Positions 17,431-26,502 of a DNA stretch of 64,000 bases are shown here, one piece after another. How positions within the stretch are numbered: the first letter of the stretch is position 1; every line of letters starts with the position of its first letter. This DNA is from JAUIAS01 sp030425395 (GTDB taxonomy: Bacteria > Pseudomonadota > Alphaproteobacteria > Rhodobacterales > Rhodobacteraceae), in assembly GCA_043553855.1 (NCBI GenBank), contig CP121336.1:1426001-1490000 (forward strand), written 5' to 3'. The notes under the pieces are model-generated. The model saw only the letters and a list, made by a program, of their open reading frames with translations. It was not told the DNA's origin and did not search any database. A program made the translations under genes and the position numbers.

Positions 17431-18521
17431 TATCCCTCCCTCCTTTCAAAGTCGATCCTGGGATCGACCAGCACATACATCAGATCAGACAGGATACCGA
17501 CCAACAACCCGATCAGGCCAAAGATGAACAGCGTGCCAAACACGATCGGATAATCGCGCGCCACTGCCGCCTCGAATCCCAAACGCCCCAAACCATCGAG
17601 CGAGAATATTGTCTCGATGATGAGCGACCCGGAAAAGAACACCCCGATGAACACCGCCGGAAACCCGGCGATCACAATCAGCATCGCATTGCGAAAGACG
17701 TGGCCATATAGAACGCGCGATTCTGACAATCCCTTGGCACGGGCGGTCATGACATAGTGTTTCTTGATCTCGTCGAGGAAACTGTTCTTGGTCAGCAAAG
17801 TCAGCGTTGCAAAGGCGGAAATCGTCGATGCCAGCACTGGTAGGGTGATATGCCAGAAATAATCGGCGATCTTGGCCCCTACGCTCAGATCGGCCCAGTT
17901 ATCCGATGTCAGACCGCGCAGCGGGAACACCTGCCAGTATGATCCACCAGCAAACAAAACCAAAAGCAGGATCGCAAACAGAAAACCGGGGATCGCATAA
18001 GCCACAATGATCAGACCGCTTGTCCATGTGTCAAAGCTTGTCCCGTCGCGCACTGCTTTTCGAATACCAAGCGGAATAGACACCAGATAAGCGATCAAAG
18101 TGGACCACAAGCCCAGCGATATCGACACGGGCATCTTTTCCAGAATCAGGTCGATCACACCGATAGACCGGAAATAACTTTGGCCAAAATCAAGCCGGAC
18201 ATAGTTCCACAGCATGTTTCCAAAGCGTTCAAGTGGCGGCTTGTCAAAACCGAATTCGCGTTCCAGCTGTTCTATGAACTCGGGCGGCAGGCCTCGGGCA
18301 CCGATATATTCGTCATTGGAAGGCCCCGCATCCTCCATGCCCGACGCATCACCCTGAGACCCGGCAAAACTGCCAAAGACGTCGCCCTGCCCTTGCGCCC
18401 GCGCAATAGCCTGTTCGACAGGCCCACCGGGCACAAATTGCGTCAACGTGAAATTCACGATCATGATGCCGAGCAAAGTCGGAATGATCAGCAAAAGCCG
18501 CCTGAGGATATATGCGCCCAT
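17430..18521 (-). CDS. yejB: ABC transporter permease, YejB-like
   Basis: The 363-residue permease of the DppB/OppB family starts MGAYILRRLLLIIPTLLGI, the standard first helix. A periplasmic insert follows, with GGPVEQAIARAQGQ and GLPPEFIEQLEREFGFDKPP typical of YejB, and then five helices. The EAA loop includes TARAKGLSESRVLYGHVFRN, quoted as ARAKGLSE...HVFRN. Its stop shares a base with the yejE ATG. Confidence 0.92.
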   Translation of the reverse strand: MGAYILRRLLLIIPTLLGIMIVNFTLTQFVPGGPVEQAIARAQGQGDVFGSFAGSQGDASGMEDAGPSNDEYIGARGLPPEFIEQLEREFGFDKPPLERFGNMLWNYVRLDFGQSYFRSIGVIDLILEKMPVSISLGLWSTLIAYLVSIPLGIRKAVRDGTSFDTWTSGLIIVAYAIPGFLFAILLLVLFAGGSYWQVFPLRGLTSDNWADLSVGAKIADYFWHITLPVLASTISAFATLTLLTKNSFLDEIKKHYVMTARAKGLSESRVLYGHVFRNAMLIVIAGFPAVFIGVFFSGSLIIETIFSLDGLGRLGFEAAVARDYPIVFGTLFIFGLIGLLVGILSDLMYVLVDPRIDFERREG

Positions 18522-18529
18522 GACCCCTG

Positions 18530-20428
18530 TTACCTGAGCGCGCCGGATGCCTTGAGGTTTGCGGCCTCATCGGCGTTGAACCACCAGAAATCGAGGAACC
18601 CGAGATCATAGGGAGGCAACGGATCGGGATGCCCATATTGATTGTAATAGGACACCCAATAGCTGTCCTTGTACCAAACCGGAATCATGAAAAACTCATG
18701 CCGCAGCACACGGTCAAGAACCCGAAGGGCGGTGTGTTCCTCCTCGCGCGTGGTGGCAAGCAGCGCAGTGTCGATCACTGCGTCCACGAGAGGGCTGGCC
18801 AGCCCGGCGGGGTTAAAGACAGAGAACGCGGCATCCTCAGAGCCATAGCGCTGCATCAAGCCGGTGCCCGCGCCAAGAAACGCACCGTAGGAATCGAAGA
18901 CCAGATCATAATCCCGCTCGCGTTCCCGGAGCGTGTATTGGGCCGGGTCCACCTTTTCCAGAACCGCGTCGATCCCCATGACAGTCAGGTTTGTCATGAA
19001 GTTTTCGATCACAGCGCTCAACGTGCCTTCGGACGCAGTGTTGAACAAAAACGTCAGCCGGAGCGGTTGGCCGGACGCATTGCGGCGCTTGCCATCATCG
19101 CCGACAGCCCAGCCAGCCTCGTCCAGAAGCTTCATGGCGCGTCTCAGGTTGCGCCGGTCGTTCAAACGCTTGGGGCTGGAACTATGCGGGACCAGCGCCG
19201 GTTCGCTGAGCAACTCCGGAGCCACAAGATCCCCAAGCGATTGCAAAAGGGCCAATTCGGCCGCCTCCGGCACGCCCGTAGCCATCAAAGGCGTATCTTG
19301 GGTGAACGACACGCGTTGCTTGAATAGCCCATATTGGAGAGATTCGTTGGTCCATTCGAAATTGAAGCCCAATGCCACGGCCTCGCGGACGCGTCGATCC
19401 TTCAGAACCTCGCGCCCGAGGTTAAAAACAATGCCCGAAGGGGTGGGCGGCGTCCCGTCAGGAAGCTCAGCCCGCACAACATCACCTTGCTGGATTTTGG
19501 GAAAATCGTATTGCGTCGCCCATTTCTTGGAATCACCTTCCTGCCGGAAGGTATATTCGCCCGCCTTGAACGCCTCGAATGCTGCGGTGTCGTCACCAAA
19601 ATATTCTACGCGGATGGCATCAAAATTGTGCCGTCCACGGTTGATGGGCAGATCGGCACCCCAATAATCGGGATTGCGGCGATAAACGATGCGACGGTTC
19701 ACATCGACGGTTTCGATCATATAGGGACCGGAACCCGGCGAAGTTTCCAAACGGCTTTCATCCAGCCGCGCGCCTGTCTCTTCAAACCATTTCTTCGACC
19801 ACACAGGCACTCCGCCAACCTGATCAATCAGACTGCGGCGCGAAATGCCTTCTGTGAAGTAGAACTTGACGGTGTGATCGTCTATCACTTCGGCCTTGGG
19901 AATTCGTTTCTTGACCGCAGCCGCGTAGGAAGGAAGCCCCTGCTCAAGCAGCAGGTTATGGCTGAACATCACATCATGCGCTGTCAACGGTGTGCCGTCC
20001 GAGAACCGGGCTTCGGGACGCATATGGAAAATCACCCAATCTTTTGACGGCGGATATTCCACGGTATGCGCCAACAGCCCGTATCCTTCACCATAGGCAT
20101 CAGCGGCACCATCGCCCAAAAGGCTTTCGTACATCATCCAGCTCAGTTGACCACGGCGCCCTTTGACAGTGTAGGGGTTCATCGAATCGAACGTGCCCAG
20201 CGCGGAAAATGAAATCTCGCCGCCCTTTGGGGCTTCTGGATTTACGAAATCGAAATGCTCAAAGTCCGCAGGATAGGTCAGATCGCCATAGAAGGAATAA
20301 CCGTGGCTACGGATTACCTCGTCTTCGGCACGGGCCGGGTTGGTCCAGACCATCGCAGCAACCGCCAGCCCGGCAAGGGCCAGACCGCGCAGGGATTGAT
20401 TTGCCATTGTCGCACACTTGTTACGCAC
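18530..20428 (-). CDS. yejA: Extracellular solute-binding protein, YejA-like (family 5)
   Basis: This 632-residue periplasmic peptide-binding protein has a signal peptide (about 15-34, ending NPARA) and the SBP_bac_5 fold. The segment HGYSFYGDLTYPADFEHFDFVNP is typical of YejA, quoted as SFYGDLTYP...FDFVNP. GTG 20428 is preferred because GGAGGT lies 8 bases upstream; ATG 20407 would shorten the signal n-region and has no site. It is first in yejABEF. The ligand is probably oligopeptides; microcin C-type uptake is known only for relatives. Confidence 0.9.
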   Translation of the reverse strand: MRNKCATMANQSLRGLALAGLAVAAMVWTNPARAEDEVIRSHGYSFYGDLTYPADFEHFDFVNPEAPKGGEISFSALGTFDSMNPYTVKGRRGQLSWMMYESLLGDGAADAYGEGYGLLAHTVEYPPSKDWVIFHMRPEARFSDGTPLTAHDVMFSHNLLLEQGLPSYAAAVKKRIPKAEVIDDHTVKFYFTEGISRRSLIDQVGGVPVWSKKWFEETGARLDESRLETSPGSGPYMIETVDVNRRIVYRRNPDYWGADLPINRGRHNFDAIRVEYFGDDTAAFEAFKAGEYTFRQEGDSKKWATQYDFPKIQQGDVVRAELPDGTPPTPSGIVFNLGREVLKDRRVREAVALGFNFEWTNESLQYGLFKQRVSFTQDTPLMATGVPEAAELALLQSLGDLVAPELLSEPALVPHSSSPKRLNDRRNLRRAMKLLDEAGWAVGDDGKRRNASGQPLRLTFLFNTASEGTLSAVIENFMTNLTVMGIDAVLEKVDPAQYTLRERERDYDLVFDSYGAFLGAGTGLMQRYGSEDAAFSVFNPAGLASPLVDAVIDTALLATTREEEHTALRVLDRVLRHEFFMIPVWYKDSYWVSYYNQYGHPDPLPPYDLGFLDFWWFNADEAANLKASGALR

Positions 20429-20562
20429 GTCGTGATACCTCCGCCTCTGCCACGGGGCCAGATCGCCCCTTGTTGTTATGCATGTAAGCTAAAGCGCGGG
20501 CAGGCCAACATTCAAGTTGCGAAAACGTGATGCAAGGTGGGAAAGCATGGCCAGAACACGAA

Positions 20563-20589
20563 AAAGCCGCCGTGTGGCACGGCGGCTTT
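20563..20589 (-). terminator. Rho-independent terminator downstream of the cytochrome c gene
   Basis: A perfect 12-bp stem (AAAGCCGCCGTG) with a 3-base loop is followed on the minus strand by TTTTTCG. It lies 20 bp past the cytochrome stop codon. Confidence 0.92.
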
Positions 20590-20609
20590 CGCAAAACGGG
20601 TCGGGTAGG

Positions 20610-21116
20610 TTATTCGCCGATGGTCGCGAGATAAGCAATCAGGTTTGCCCGATCCTCGATCTTGCGCAGTCCGGAGAAACCCATTGTCGTGCCCGGCGCA
20701 TAGTTTTTGGGGCTTTCGAGGAACCCGCTCAGATTTTCGGGCGTCCAGGATGCCTCTAAGCTGGCGAGCGCATCGGAGTAGCCAAAGCCTTCAACCGCTG
20801 CCTTTTCGCGACCGACAACACCATACAGGTGCGGACCGGTTCCATTGGCACCGTCTTCGAGCTTGTGGCAGGCCTTGCACTTGTTGAAGACGCGCGCGCC
20901 TTTGCCAACATCCGCGCTTGCCAGCACTTCGTCAAAGCTCACTTCCACCGCCTCTTCATCGCCACCTTCTTCGGCACCGGTGTCGATCACGTAGGCCTGT
21001 TCGCCATGGCCGGCGTCATGGTACATCACATCTGCTGCCCATTTACCAAGCAGAAGAATGAGAAGCGCGCCGCAGACACCTGCGGTGGCTTTCGTAAGGG
21101 TCATTGTATCAAACAT
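20610..21116 (-). CDS. Membrane-anchored cytochrome c (CycM / c552 type)
   Basis: The 168-residue protein keeps an uncleaved N-terminal membrane anchor (about 10-28) and an acidic linker (about 45-65, rich in Glu and Asp). A class I cytochrome c domain follows with CKACH (C80-H84) and an axial methionine in PGTTMGFSG (M145). Such proteins carry electrons from the bc1 complex to terminal oxidases while tethered to the membrane. In the absence of a soluble c2 gene in this window, it could feed the cbb3 or aa3 oxidase. It is divergent from pheA and has its own terminator. Confidence 0.9.
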   Translation of the reverse strand: MFDTMTLTKATAGVCGALLILLLGKWAADVMYHDAGHGEQAYVIDTGAEEGGDEEAVEVSFDEVLASADVGKGARVFNKCKACHKLEDGANGTGPHLYGVVGREKAAVEGFGYSDALASLEASWTPENLSGFLESPKNYAPGTTMGFSGLRKIEDRANLIAYLATIGE

Positions 21117-21231
21117 TGATCGCGGTTCCGTTTATCTGTTTGCGCGGGTGTCTATTGCTTCCTCCGCAAAGTGGCAAGATATAGTCTCCGCGACCAATCG
21201 ACCAACCCGCAAGCCGAAGCAGGACAGCAAC

Positions 21232-22065
21232 ATGACCAACCGCATCGCATTTCAGGGCGAACTTGGGGCCTACAGCCACGAGGCCTGCCGTAACGCACGC
21301 CCCGACATGGAGGCATTGCCGTGCCGCACCTTTGAAGATGCCATCGAGGCGGTGCGCAGCGGGGCGGCTGATCTGGGTATGTTGCCGGTGGAGAATTCAA
21401 CCTATGGAAGGGTGGCGGATATCCATTCGCTGCTCCCGCAATCCGGGTTGCACATCATCGAAGAGGCCTTTGTCCGCGTCCACATCAACCTTTTGGGTCG
21501 TCCGGGCACCAAACTCGCCGATGTCACCCATGCGATGAGTCACACCGTCCTTCTGGGACAGTGCAAATCGTTTCTGGCAGAACACGGCATTCATCGTGTG
21601 ACCGGCGCGGATACTGCCGGATCGGCGCGACACGTGTCCGAACAGAATGACTCCTCGCTGGCAGCGTTGGCCAGCGAACTGGCCGGAGAAATCTATGAGC
21701 TGGACCTGTTGGCCCGCCATATCGAGGACCACGGCAACAACACCACCCGTTTCCTGATCATGTCGCGGGACGCAGACACGACGCCGCGCGGGACGCATGG
21801 CATGATGACCAGCTTTGTGTTCCAGGTGCGAAACATTCCCGCCGCCCTTTACAAGGCGATGGGCGGTTTCGCCACAAATGGCGTGAACATGACGAAACTG
21901 GAAAGTTATATGGTTAACGGATCGTTCACTGCGACCCAGTTCTACGCCGACATTCAGGGCCACCCTGACGACCCCGCAGTTCAGCGCGCCTTGGATGAAC
22001 TTAATTTTTTCACCACAAACGTGGAAATTCTGGGGGTTTATCCCGCCGCGCCAGAACGGTTCTGA
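21232..22065 (+). CDS. pheA: Prephenate dehydratase
   Basis: The 277-residue monofunctional enzyme converts prephenate to phenylpyruvate in phenylalanine synthesis. It has the ENSTYGRV motif, a TTRF catalytic motif (NNTTRFLIM) and a C-terminal ACT domain (about 190-270) with an ESY(M) phenylalanine-binding segment, so feedback inhibition is expected. There is no chorismate mutase domain. ATG 21232 was chosen: it matches the family N-terminus, and upstream in-frame codons lie in the divergent promoter region. Confidence 0.95.
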   Translation: MTNRIAFQGELGAYSHEACRNARPDMEALPCRTFEDAIEAVRSGAADLGMLPVENSTYGRVADIHSLLPQSGLHIIEEAFVRVHINLLGRPGTKLADVTHAMSHTVLLGQCKSFLAEHGIHRVTGADTAGSARHVSEQNDSSLAALASELAGEIYELDLLARHIEDHGNNTTRFLIMSRDADTTPRGTHGMMTSFVFQVRNIPAALYKAMGGFATNGVNMTKLESYMVNGSFTATQFYADIQGHPDDPAVQRALDELNFFTTNVEILGVYPAAPERF

Positions 22066-22083
22066 CGCGCCATCCGATCCAGT

Positions 22084-22548
22084 TCAGGCGCGTATCGGCC
22101 TGCTGGCAAGCTCTTTTGCAAAATCGGAGACCCGTTTCTTGAACCGTTTTTGCAAATTGCCCTTGGCCAGCTTGAGCGACTGAATCATCAATCGCGCGGG
22201 AAGATTCAACGGTTTCAATTCAAAGCCGACCGTCAGGCGAGTGCGCGAAGGCGCGAGCGACACCAGCTCGATATCCAGCATAGACCGCAAGCCACCTGAC
22301 TGGCTTTCGAAACTCATGCTGTGTGGTGGGTCGATTTCCGTCATTTCGATATTTACGTCGCGCATCCGGTTGCGAAACAGAAATCGAGCCTTCCACTTCA
22401 TCCCGGTGGTGGGCAATTCGTGTGCCGTGATGCGGGTGACTTCAGCACCACGGCGAATCGCCGTTCGTTCATAGAAATCAAGGTCCGATACCGCTGCAAA
22501 AACCTGCGCGATCGGTGCATCGATATCTTCGTTCGTGGAAAACTTCAT
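22084..22548 (-). CDS. SRPBCC family protein
   Basis: The 154-residue protein begins with the START/polyketide-cyclase style MKFSTNEDIDAPIAQVFAAVSD and continues through alternating beta strands to a long C-terminal helix (about 120-150, LMIQSLKLAKGNLQKRF). The fold binds hydrophobic ligands; none can be inferred here. It follows nudC by 33 bp on the same strand, converges on pheA, and has full family length. Confidence 0.8.
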   Translation of the reverse strand: MKFSTNEDIDAPIAQVFAAVSDLDFYERTAIRRGAEVTRITAHELPTTGMKWKARFLFRNRMRDVNIEMTEIDPPHSMSFESQSGGLRSMLDIELVSLAPSRTRLTVGFELKPLNLPARLMIQSLKLAKGNLQKRFKKRVSDFAKELASRPIRA

Positions 22549-22581
22549 GCCACCCTCAGCGATTACGCGCGCATCATCCGG

Positions 22582-23568
22582 TTATTCCAGCCTGTCGGCA
22601 AGCCAATGCTCAAGCAAAAACCGAGCGATTGCACCCTTGCGGGCTGGTTTGATTTTGGGGTGGCCACCGGAAAAGGCAAGCATCATGTCGGATCGAGTGA
22701 CCCACATTGCTTCTTCGATTTCTTCGGGGTCGATGGTGATCTCTTCGCTGATCGCGTCCCCATGACAGCCAAACATCAGCGACGCGGGAAATGGCCATGG
22801 CTGACTGGCCAGATAGGACACGTCACCGACCTTGACGCCGGTTTCTTCTTCCACTTCGCGGCGCACAGCGGCCTCGAGGGTTTCGCCCGGTTCGATAAAC
22901 CCCGCCAAAAGCGAATACATCCCGTCAGGCCAGCCCGGGGAACGCCCCATAAGAACCGAGTTTCCCCGCGTGACCAGCATGATCACCACGGGATCCGTGC
23001 GCGGGAAATGGTGCGTCTTGCAGGACGGACAGGTGCGCTGCCAACCGGACTGCACAATATCCGAAGCCTGGCCGCACCGCGCACAGAACCCGTGCGACGC
23101 ATGCCAGCCGATCACCGCCTTTGCAGAGGCGGCCAATTCTGCATCGCGCGGATTGAGAAAAGTCATGACCCGGCGCAGTTCCGCGAATCGCTGCGTGTCG
23201 GGCAGGTCAGGGTGGCGCTGTTCGGTGGGATCCAGAAACAGCCCCAACGCTTCGGCGTCATAGCTGTCTGGTTCCCACGTCGAGATATCGGCGGCGAAAA
23301 CCGCATGCCCGTCGTCTTCGATGCCGAGAAAGATGAGCGTGTCCCGCGCACCGAGGTTTTCCAGTATGACAGGGTGGTTCAACGGCAGTTGCGCAACCCC
23401 TTGAAACCGGTCTTTCCACATGTTCAGCAAGGGTTTTCCTCGCCAAAACACCAATGCGGTGCTGGATTTTTCCGCGCGCAACAGCGTCATTCGTTCATCT
23501 TCACCGCGCAAATGCGCGGCGCGTTCAAGGCCAGAACCTCCGAAGGTTACGGTTTCTGCAATGCGCAT
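22582..23568 (-). CDS. nudC: NAD(+) diphosphatase NudC
   Basis: The 328-residue NUDIX hydrolase cleaves NAD(H) to NMN and AMP and can remove NAD caps from RNA. It has an N-terminal NudC domain, a zinc ribbon (CARCGQ ... CPSCKTHHFPR) and a Nudix box GFIEPGETLEAAVRREVEEETG. That box is quoted as GFIEPGE...REVEEETG, with the SQPWPFPASLM motif that marks NADH pyrophosphatases. It is upstream of the SRPBCC gene and divergent from the SRP RNA. Confidence 0.95.
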   Translation of the reverse strand: MRIAETVTFGGSGLERAAHLRGEDERMTLLRAEKSSTALVFWRGKPLLNMWKDRFQGVAQLPLNHPVILENLGARDTLIFLGIEDDGHAVFAADISTWEPDSYDAEALGLFLDPTEQRHPDLPDTQRFAELRRVMTFLNPRDAELAASAKAVIGWHASHGFCARCGQASDIVQSGWQRTCPSCKTHHFPRTDPVVIMLVTRGNSVLMGRSPGWPDGMYSLLAGFIEPGETLEAAVRREVEEETGVKVGDVSYLASQPWPFPASLMFGCHGDAISEEITIDPEEIEEAMWVTRSDMMLAFSGGHPKIKPARKGAIARFLLEHWLADRLE

Positions 23569-23657
23569 CTTTCTCCCCAGTCTTTTGTTGCAAGGGTTCG
23601 CACGAACCGTCGCAGTTCACAAGCGTTGCAGCCACGTCAAAGGGCACGGACGGGATG

Positions 23658-23686
23658 TTGTCATTTGCCCAACCCGCGACTATATG
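23658..23686 (+). promoter_or_regulatory. Sigma-70-type promoter of the SRP RNA gene
   Basis: A -35 element TTGTCA (23658-23663) and a -10 element TATATG (23681-23686) are separated by 17 bases. The predicted start is at about 23690-23693, exactly where the SRP RNA helix begins. Confidence 0.72.
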
Positions 23687-23689
23687 GGC

Positions 23690-23789
23690 GGTGAGAGGTT
23701 GGCGCGGGCGAGCGCCTCGCCAACCCGGTCAGATCCGGAAGGAAGCAGCCGTAACGAGCCCCGCTTGGGTCGTTGTCCAACCTCTCACC
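23690..23789 (+). ncRNA. ffs: Signal recognition particle RNA (4.5S, bacterial small type)
   Basis: The 100-nt RNA is closed by perfect 13-bp arms, GGTGAGAGGTTGG (23690-23702) with CCAACCTCTCACC (23777-23789). The apical domain holds the invariant Ffh-binding elements GGTCAGATCCGGAAGGAAG, including the GGAA tetraloop, then CAGCCGTAACGAG. It works with Ffh to target membrane proteins. It lies upstream of dnaX, the usual alphaproteobacterial arrangement, and ends at a CCTTTTCCCC tract. Confidence 0.96.
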
Positions 23790-23907
23790 TTTTCCCCTTC
23801 GCTGGTTGTGACGCTTCTTTGACGCCGTTGGCCCACCGTCGGTGGACGCCGCCCCGCACAGGGGCTATCGTGCACCGGTGCTGCTGCCACTACTGTCAGG
23901 AAATTGA

Positions 23908-25692
23908 ATGCCCTCCGACGCACAGAACCCATCGCAATACCGCGTTCTGGCGCGCAAGTACCGCCCTGAAACCTTTGCCGATCTGGTGGGGCAGGATGCG
24001 ATGGTGCGCACGCTTAAAAATGCGTTTGCCGCCGACAGAATTGCCCAGGCGTTTATCATGACGGGGATTCGCGGCACCGGAAAAACCACCACCGCGCGGA
24101 TCATTGCAAAAGGCATGAACTGCATCGGCCCGGATGGTGAGGGAACACCCACCACAGAACCCTGCGGTAAGTGCGAACACTGCGTCGCCATTATGGAAGG
24201 CCGCCACGTCGATGTCATGGAAATGGACGCGGCGTCGCGCACCGGCGTTAACGATATCCGCGAAATCATCGATTCGGTAAATTATCGGTCGGCCTCGGCA
24301 CGTTACAAGATTTATATCATCGACGAAGTTCACATGCTGTCGAACAACGCCTTCAATGCGCTGCTCAAGACCCTAGAAGAACCCCCTGCGCATGTGAAAT
24401 TCATCTTTGCCACCACCGAAATCCGCAAGGTTCCGGTAACAGTCCTGTCACGCTGTCAGCGGTTCGACCTGCGACGCATAGAGCCCGAAGACATGGCGGG
24501 CCTTCTGCAAAGGATTGCTGCCGCCGAAGGGGCCGAGATCGCGCAGGATGCCATGGGCCTGATTATCCGCGCGGCCGAAGGTTCGGCGCGGGATGCCACG
24601 TCGCTTCTGGATCAGGCGATCAGCCATGGCGCGGGCGAAACCACCGCCGATCAGGTGCGCGCCATGCTTGGGCTGGCAGATCGTGGACGGGTTCTGGACC
24701 TGTTCGAAATGATCATGCGTGGCGATGCCTCGGGCGCGCTGGCAGAACTGTCGAGCCAATATGCCGAAGGGGCCGACCCGATGGCCGTCTTGCGGGATCT
24801 GGCGGAAATCACCCATTGGCTTTCCGTAGTGAAAATCACGCCCGACGCGATGGAAGACCCCACAATGTCGCCCGACGAACGCAGCCGGGGCGCGGTGTTG
24901 TCCCAGGGCTTGCCGATGCGCGCGCTGACACGCATGTGGCAAATGCTTCTCAAGGCTTTGGAAGAGGTCGCATCAGCCCCCAATGCGATGATGGCGGCAG
25001 AAATGGCGATTATCCGGCTAACGCATGTGGCCGACCTGCCTTCACCAGAAGAACTTCTGCGCAAGCTCGGCGATGGCCCGGCCCCGACCGGGACAGGAGG
25101 GCCATCGCCAGGCAGCATGCCAACGGCGGCCCAGACGCTCGCACAGGCCACTGGGACGCTGCAAGCACCCGCGCACTCCGGTGGGCCGACGGCCCATGGC
25201 TCTGCGCAGGCAAACGGTGCCATGCCGGCCTTGGCATCTGCCCCGGATGTCGCATTGGCACGCTATCCGACCTTTGAGCATGTCGTAGACCTCATCCGGC
25301 ACAATCGCGACGTCAAGCTTCTGGTGGAAGTCGAAACCTGCCTCAGGCTTGCCGCCTATCAACCCGGTCGCATCGAATTCACCCCGACGGACAGGGCACC
25401 CAAAGACCTTGCTGCGAGACTGGGCAATGCCTTGCAACGTTGGACCGGGAACCGTTGGGCTGTAACACTGGTGAACGGTGCCGAAACACGCACAATTGCC
25501 GAATTGCGTGACGCCAAGGAAATCGCCCTGAAGGAAGAAGCGGAACAACATCCCTTGGTTCAGGCCACATTGGCCGCATTTCCCAAGGCCCGCATCATCG
25601 CAATCCGAACCCTTGAGGAAAAACAACAAGAAGCCTCGGTAGAGGCGCTGGAAGAGGTCGAGGACGAATGGGATCCCTTCGAAGAAGACTGA
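23908..25692 (+). CDS. dnaX: DNA polymerase III subunit gamma/tau
   Basis: The 594-residue clamp-loader ATPase has Walker A GTGKTTTAR (about 50-60), four zinc-binding cysteines (CIGP...CGKCEHC), Walker B with DEVHMLS, and the SRC motif SRCQRFDLRR. It also has a low-complexity Gly/Pro/Ala linker (about 385-445) and a tau-type C-terminal domain with an acidic end. No frameshift hairpin for a short gamma form was recognised. The 118-bp leader after the SRP RNA contains three small GC hairpins (23833-23845, 23851-23865, 23872-23881). Confidence 0.96.
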   Translation: MPSDAQNPSQYRVLARKYRPETFADLVGQDAMVRTLKNAFAADRIAQAFIMTGIRGTGKTTTARIIAKGMNCIGPDGEGTPTTEPCGKCEHCVAIMEGRHVDVMEMDAASRTGVNDIREIIDSVNYRSASARYKIYIIDEVHMLSNNAFNALLKTLEEPPAHVKFIFATTEIRKVPVTVLSRCQRFDLRRIEPEDMAGLLQRIAAAEGAEIAQDAMGLIIRAAEGSARDATSLLDQAISHGAGETTADQVRAMLGLADRGRVLDLFEMIMRGDASGALAELSSQYAEGADPMAVLRDLAEITHWLSVVKITPDAMEDPTMSPDERSRGAVLSQGLPMRALTRMWQMLLKALEEVASAPNAMMAAEMAIIRLTHVADLPSPEELLRKLGDGPAPTGTGGPSPGSMPTAAQTLAQATGTLQAPAHSGGPTAHGSAQANGAMPALASAPDVALARYPTFEHVVDLIRHNRDVKLLVEVETCLRLAAYQPGRIEFTPTDRAPKDLAARLGNALQRWTGNRWAVTLVNGAETRTIAELRDAKEIALKEEAEQHPLVQATLAAFPKARIIAIRTLEEKQQEASVEALEEVEDEWDPFEED

Positions 25693-26132
25693 ACCGCGCC
25701 GGTTTTCCCCTGACAAGCGTTACAGCCACAGCAGCGGCGTTTGCATTGATCAGTGCCGGGCCAGCCAGGGCCGCGAATGCCTGCGAAACAGAGAGACCCT
25801 ATTGGACACCCGGAGCACCTGCGACGGTTCTGGATGAACTGATCCATCTTGCGATGTCCCCCCTGACCATCGGTCTCGCTATCCTGACGGTTCTCGCCGT
25901 GCGGTTCCGAAGCAAATGGGGCGGGCTGATCGTATGTCTGATGTGGTCCTTTCTGGCCAGCATTCTGGCGTTTGGCTGGGTGCCTGCGGGCCGCGCAGAG
26001 CTCAGGGCTGCTGCCATTACCGAAGGCTGTATCGGGTCTCCTGCCTTGTTCATCGGGCTTGTGGCTGCCATATGCGTGGCAATGATCCTATTCACGACGC
26101 CGCCAGAACGGCGCGACCCATCCAAGGAGTGA
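25668..26132 (+). CDS. Small membrane protein of unknown function between dnaX and ybaB
   Basis: I do not recognise a family. The 154-residue protein has a probable signal peptide (about 15-36, ending AGPARA|AN) and three further hydrophobic segments (about 60-80, 85-105, 125-145). Two cysteines in the exported part (C39, C120 area) could form a disulfide. Its ATG lies inside the last 25 bases of dnaX, so translation is probably coupled, and ybaB starts 6 bp after its stop. Position in a conserved replication/repair operon argues that it is a real gene. Confidence 0.68.
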   Translation: MGSLRRRLNRAGFPLTSVTATAAAFALISAGPARAANACETERPYWTPGAPATVLDELIHLAMSPLTIGLAILTVLAVRFRSKWGGLIVCLMWSFLASILAFGWVPAGRAELRAAAITEGCIGSPALFIGLVAAICVAMILFTTPPERRDPSKE

Positions 26133-26138
26133 TCGCAG

Positions 26139-26483
26139 ATGCTTAAAGGTCTCGGTGGTCTTGGCGATATGGCCAAGATGATGAAAACCGCACAGGAAAT
26201 GCAGGGCAAGATGGCCCAGCTTCAGGAAGATCTGAATTCCGTTATTGTCACCGGTGAATCCGGTGCCGGTCTGGTAACGGCAACCTGCACCGCCAAGGGT
26301 GAGCTAAAAGGTTTGGATATTGATCCTTCGATCTTCAATCCCGACGAAAAGGAAGTTGTCGAAGACCTGATTCTGGCCGCGATCAAGGATGCGCAGCAAA
26401 AGGCATCCGAAAGGTCACAACAGGAAATGGCAAACCTGACCGAAAGTCTTGGCCTGCCAAAGGACATGAAGCTGCCGTTCTGA
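26139..26483 (+). CDS. YbaB/EbfC family nucleoid-associated protein
   Basis: The 114-residue protein has the glycine-rich start MLKGLGGLGDMAKMM, a long helix with KTAQEMQGKMAQLQED, and the central beta sheet ending KGLDIDPSIF. It binds DNA as a dimer. A good AAGGAG site precedes its ATG. It lies between dnaX and recR, as in most bacteria. A perfect hairpin begins in its last codons and spans the stop. Confidence 0.95.
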   Translation: MLKGLGGLGDMAKMMKTAQEMQGKMAQLQEDLNSVIVTGESGAGLVTATCTAKGELKGLDIDPSIFNPDEKEVVEDLILAAIKDAQQKASERSQQEMANLTESLGLPKDMKLPF

Positions 26484-26493
26484 ACGGCAGCTT
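26469..26493 (+). repeat. Perfect inverted repeat with the ybaB stop codon in its loop
   Basis: Arms AAGCTGCCGTT and AACGGCAGCTT (11 bp) enclose the loop CTG. The ybaB TGA occupies 26481-26483, overlapping the loop. The recR ATG is 9 bases after the hairpin and has no recognisable ribosome binding site. Confidence 0.8.
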
Positions 26494-26502
26494 CGCCGCG
26501 CG

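Noticed and set aside
22321..23694. Plus-strand open frame running over nudC
   Set aside because: NudC has intact zinc and Nudix motifs on the minus strand; the mirror frame has none.
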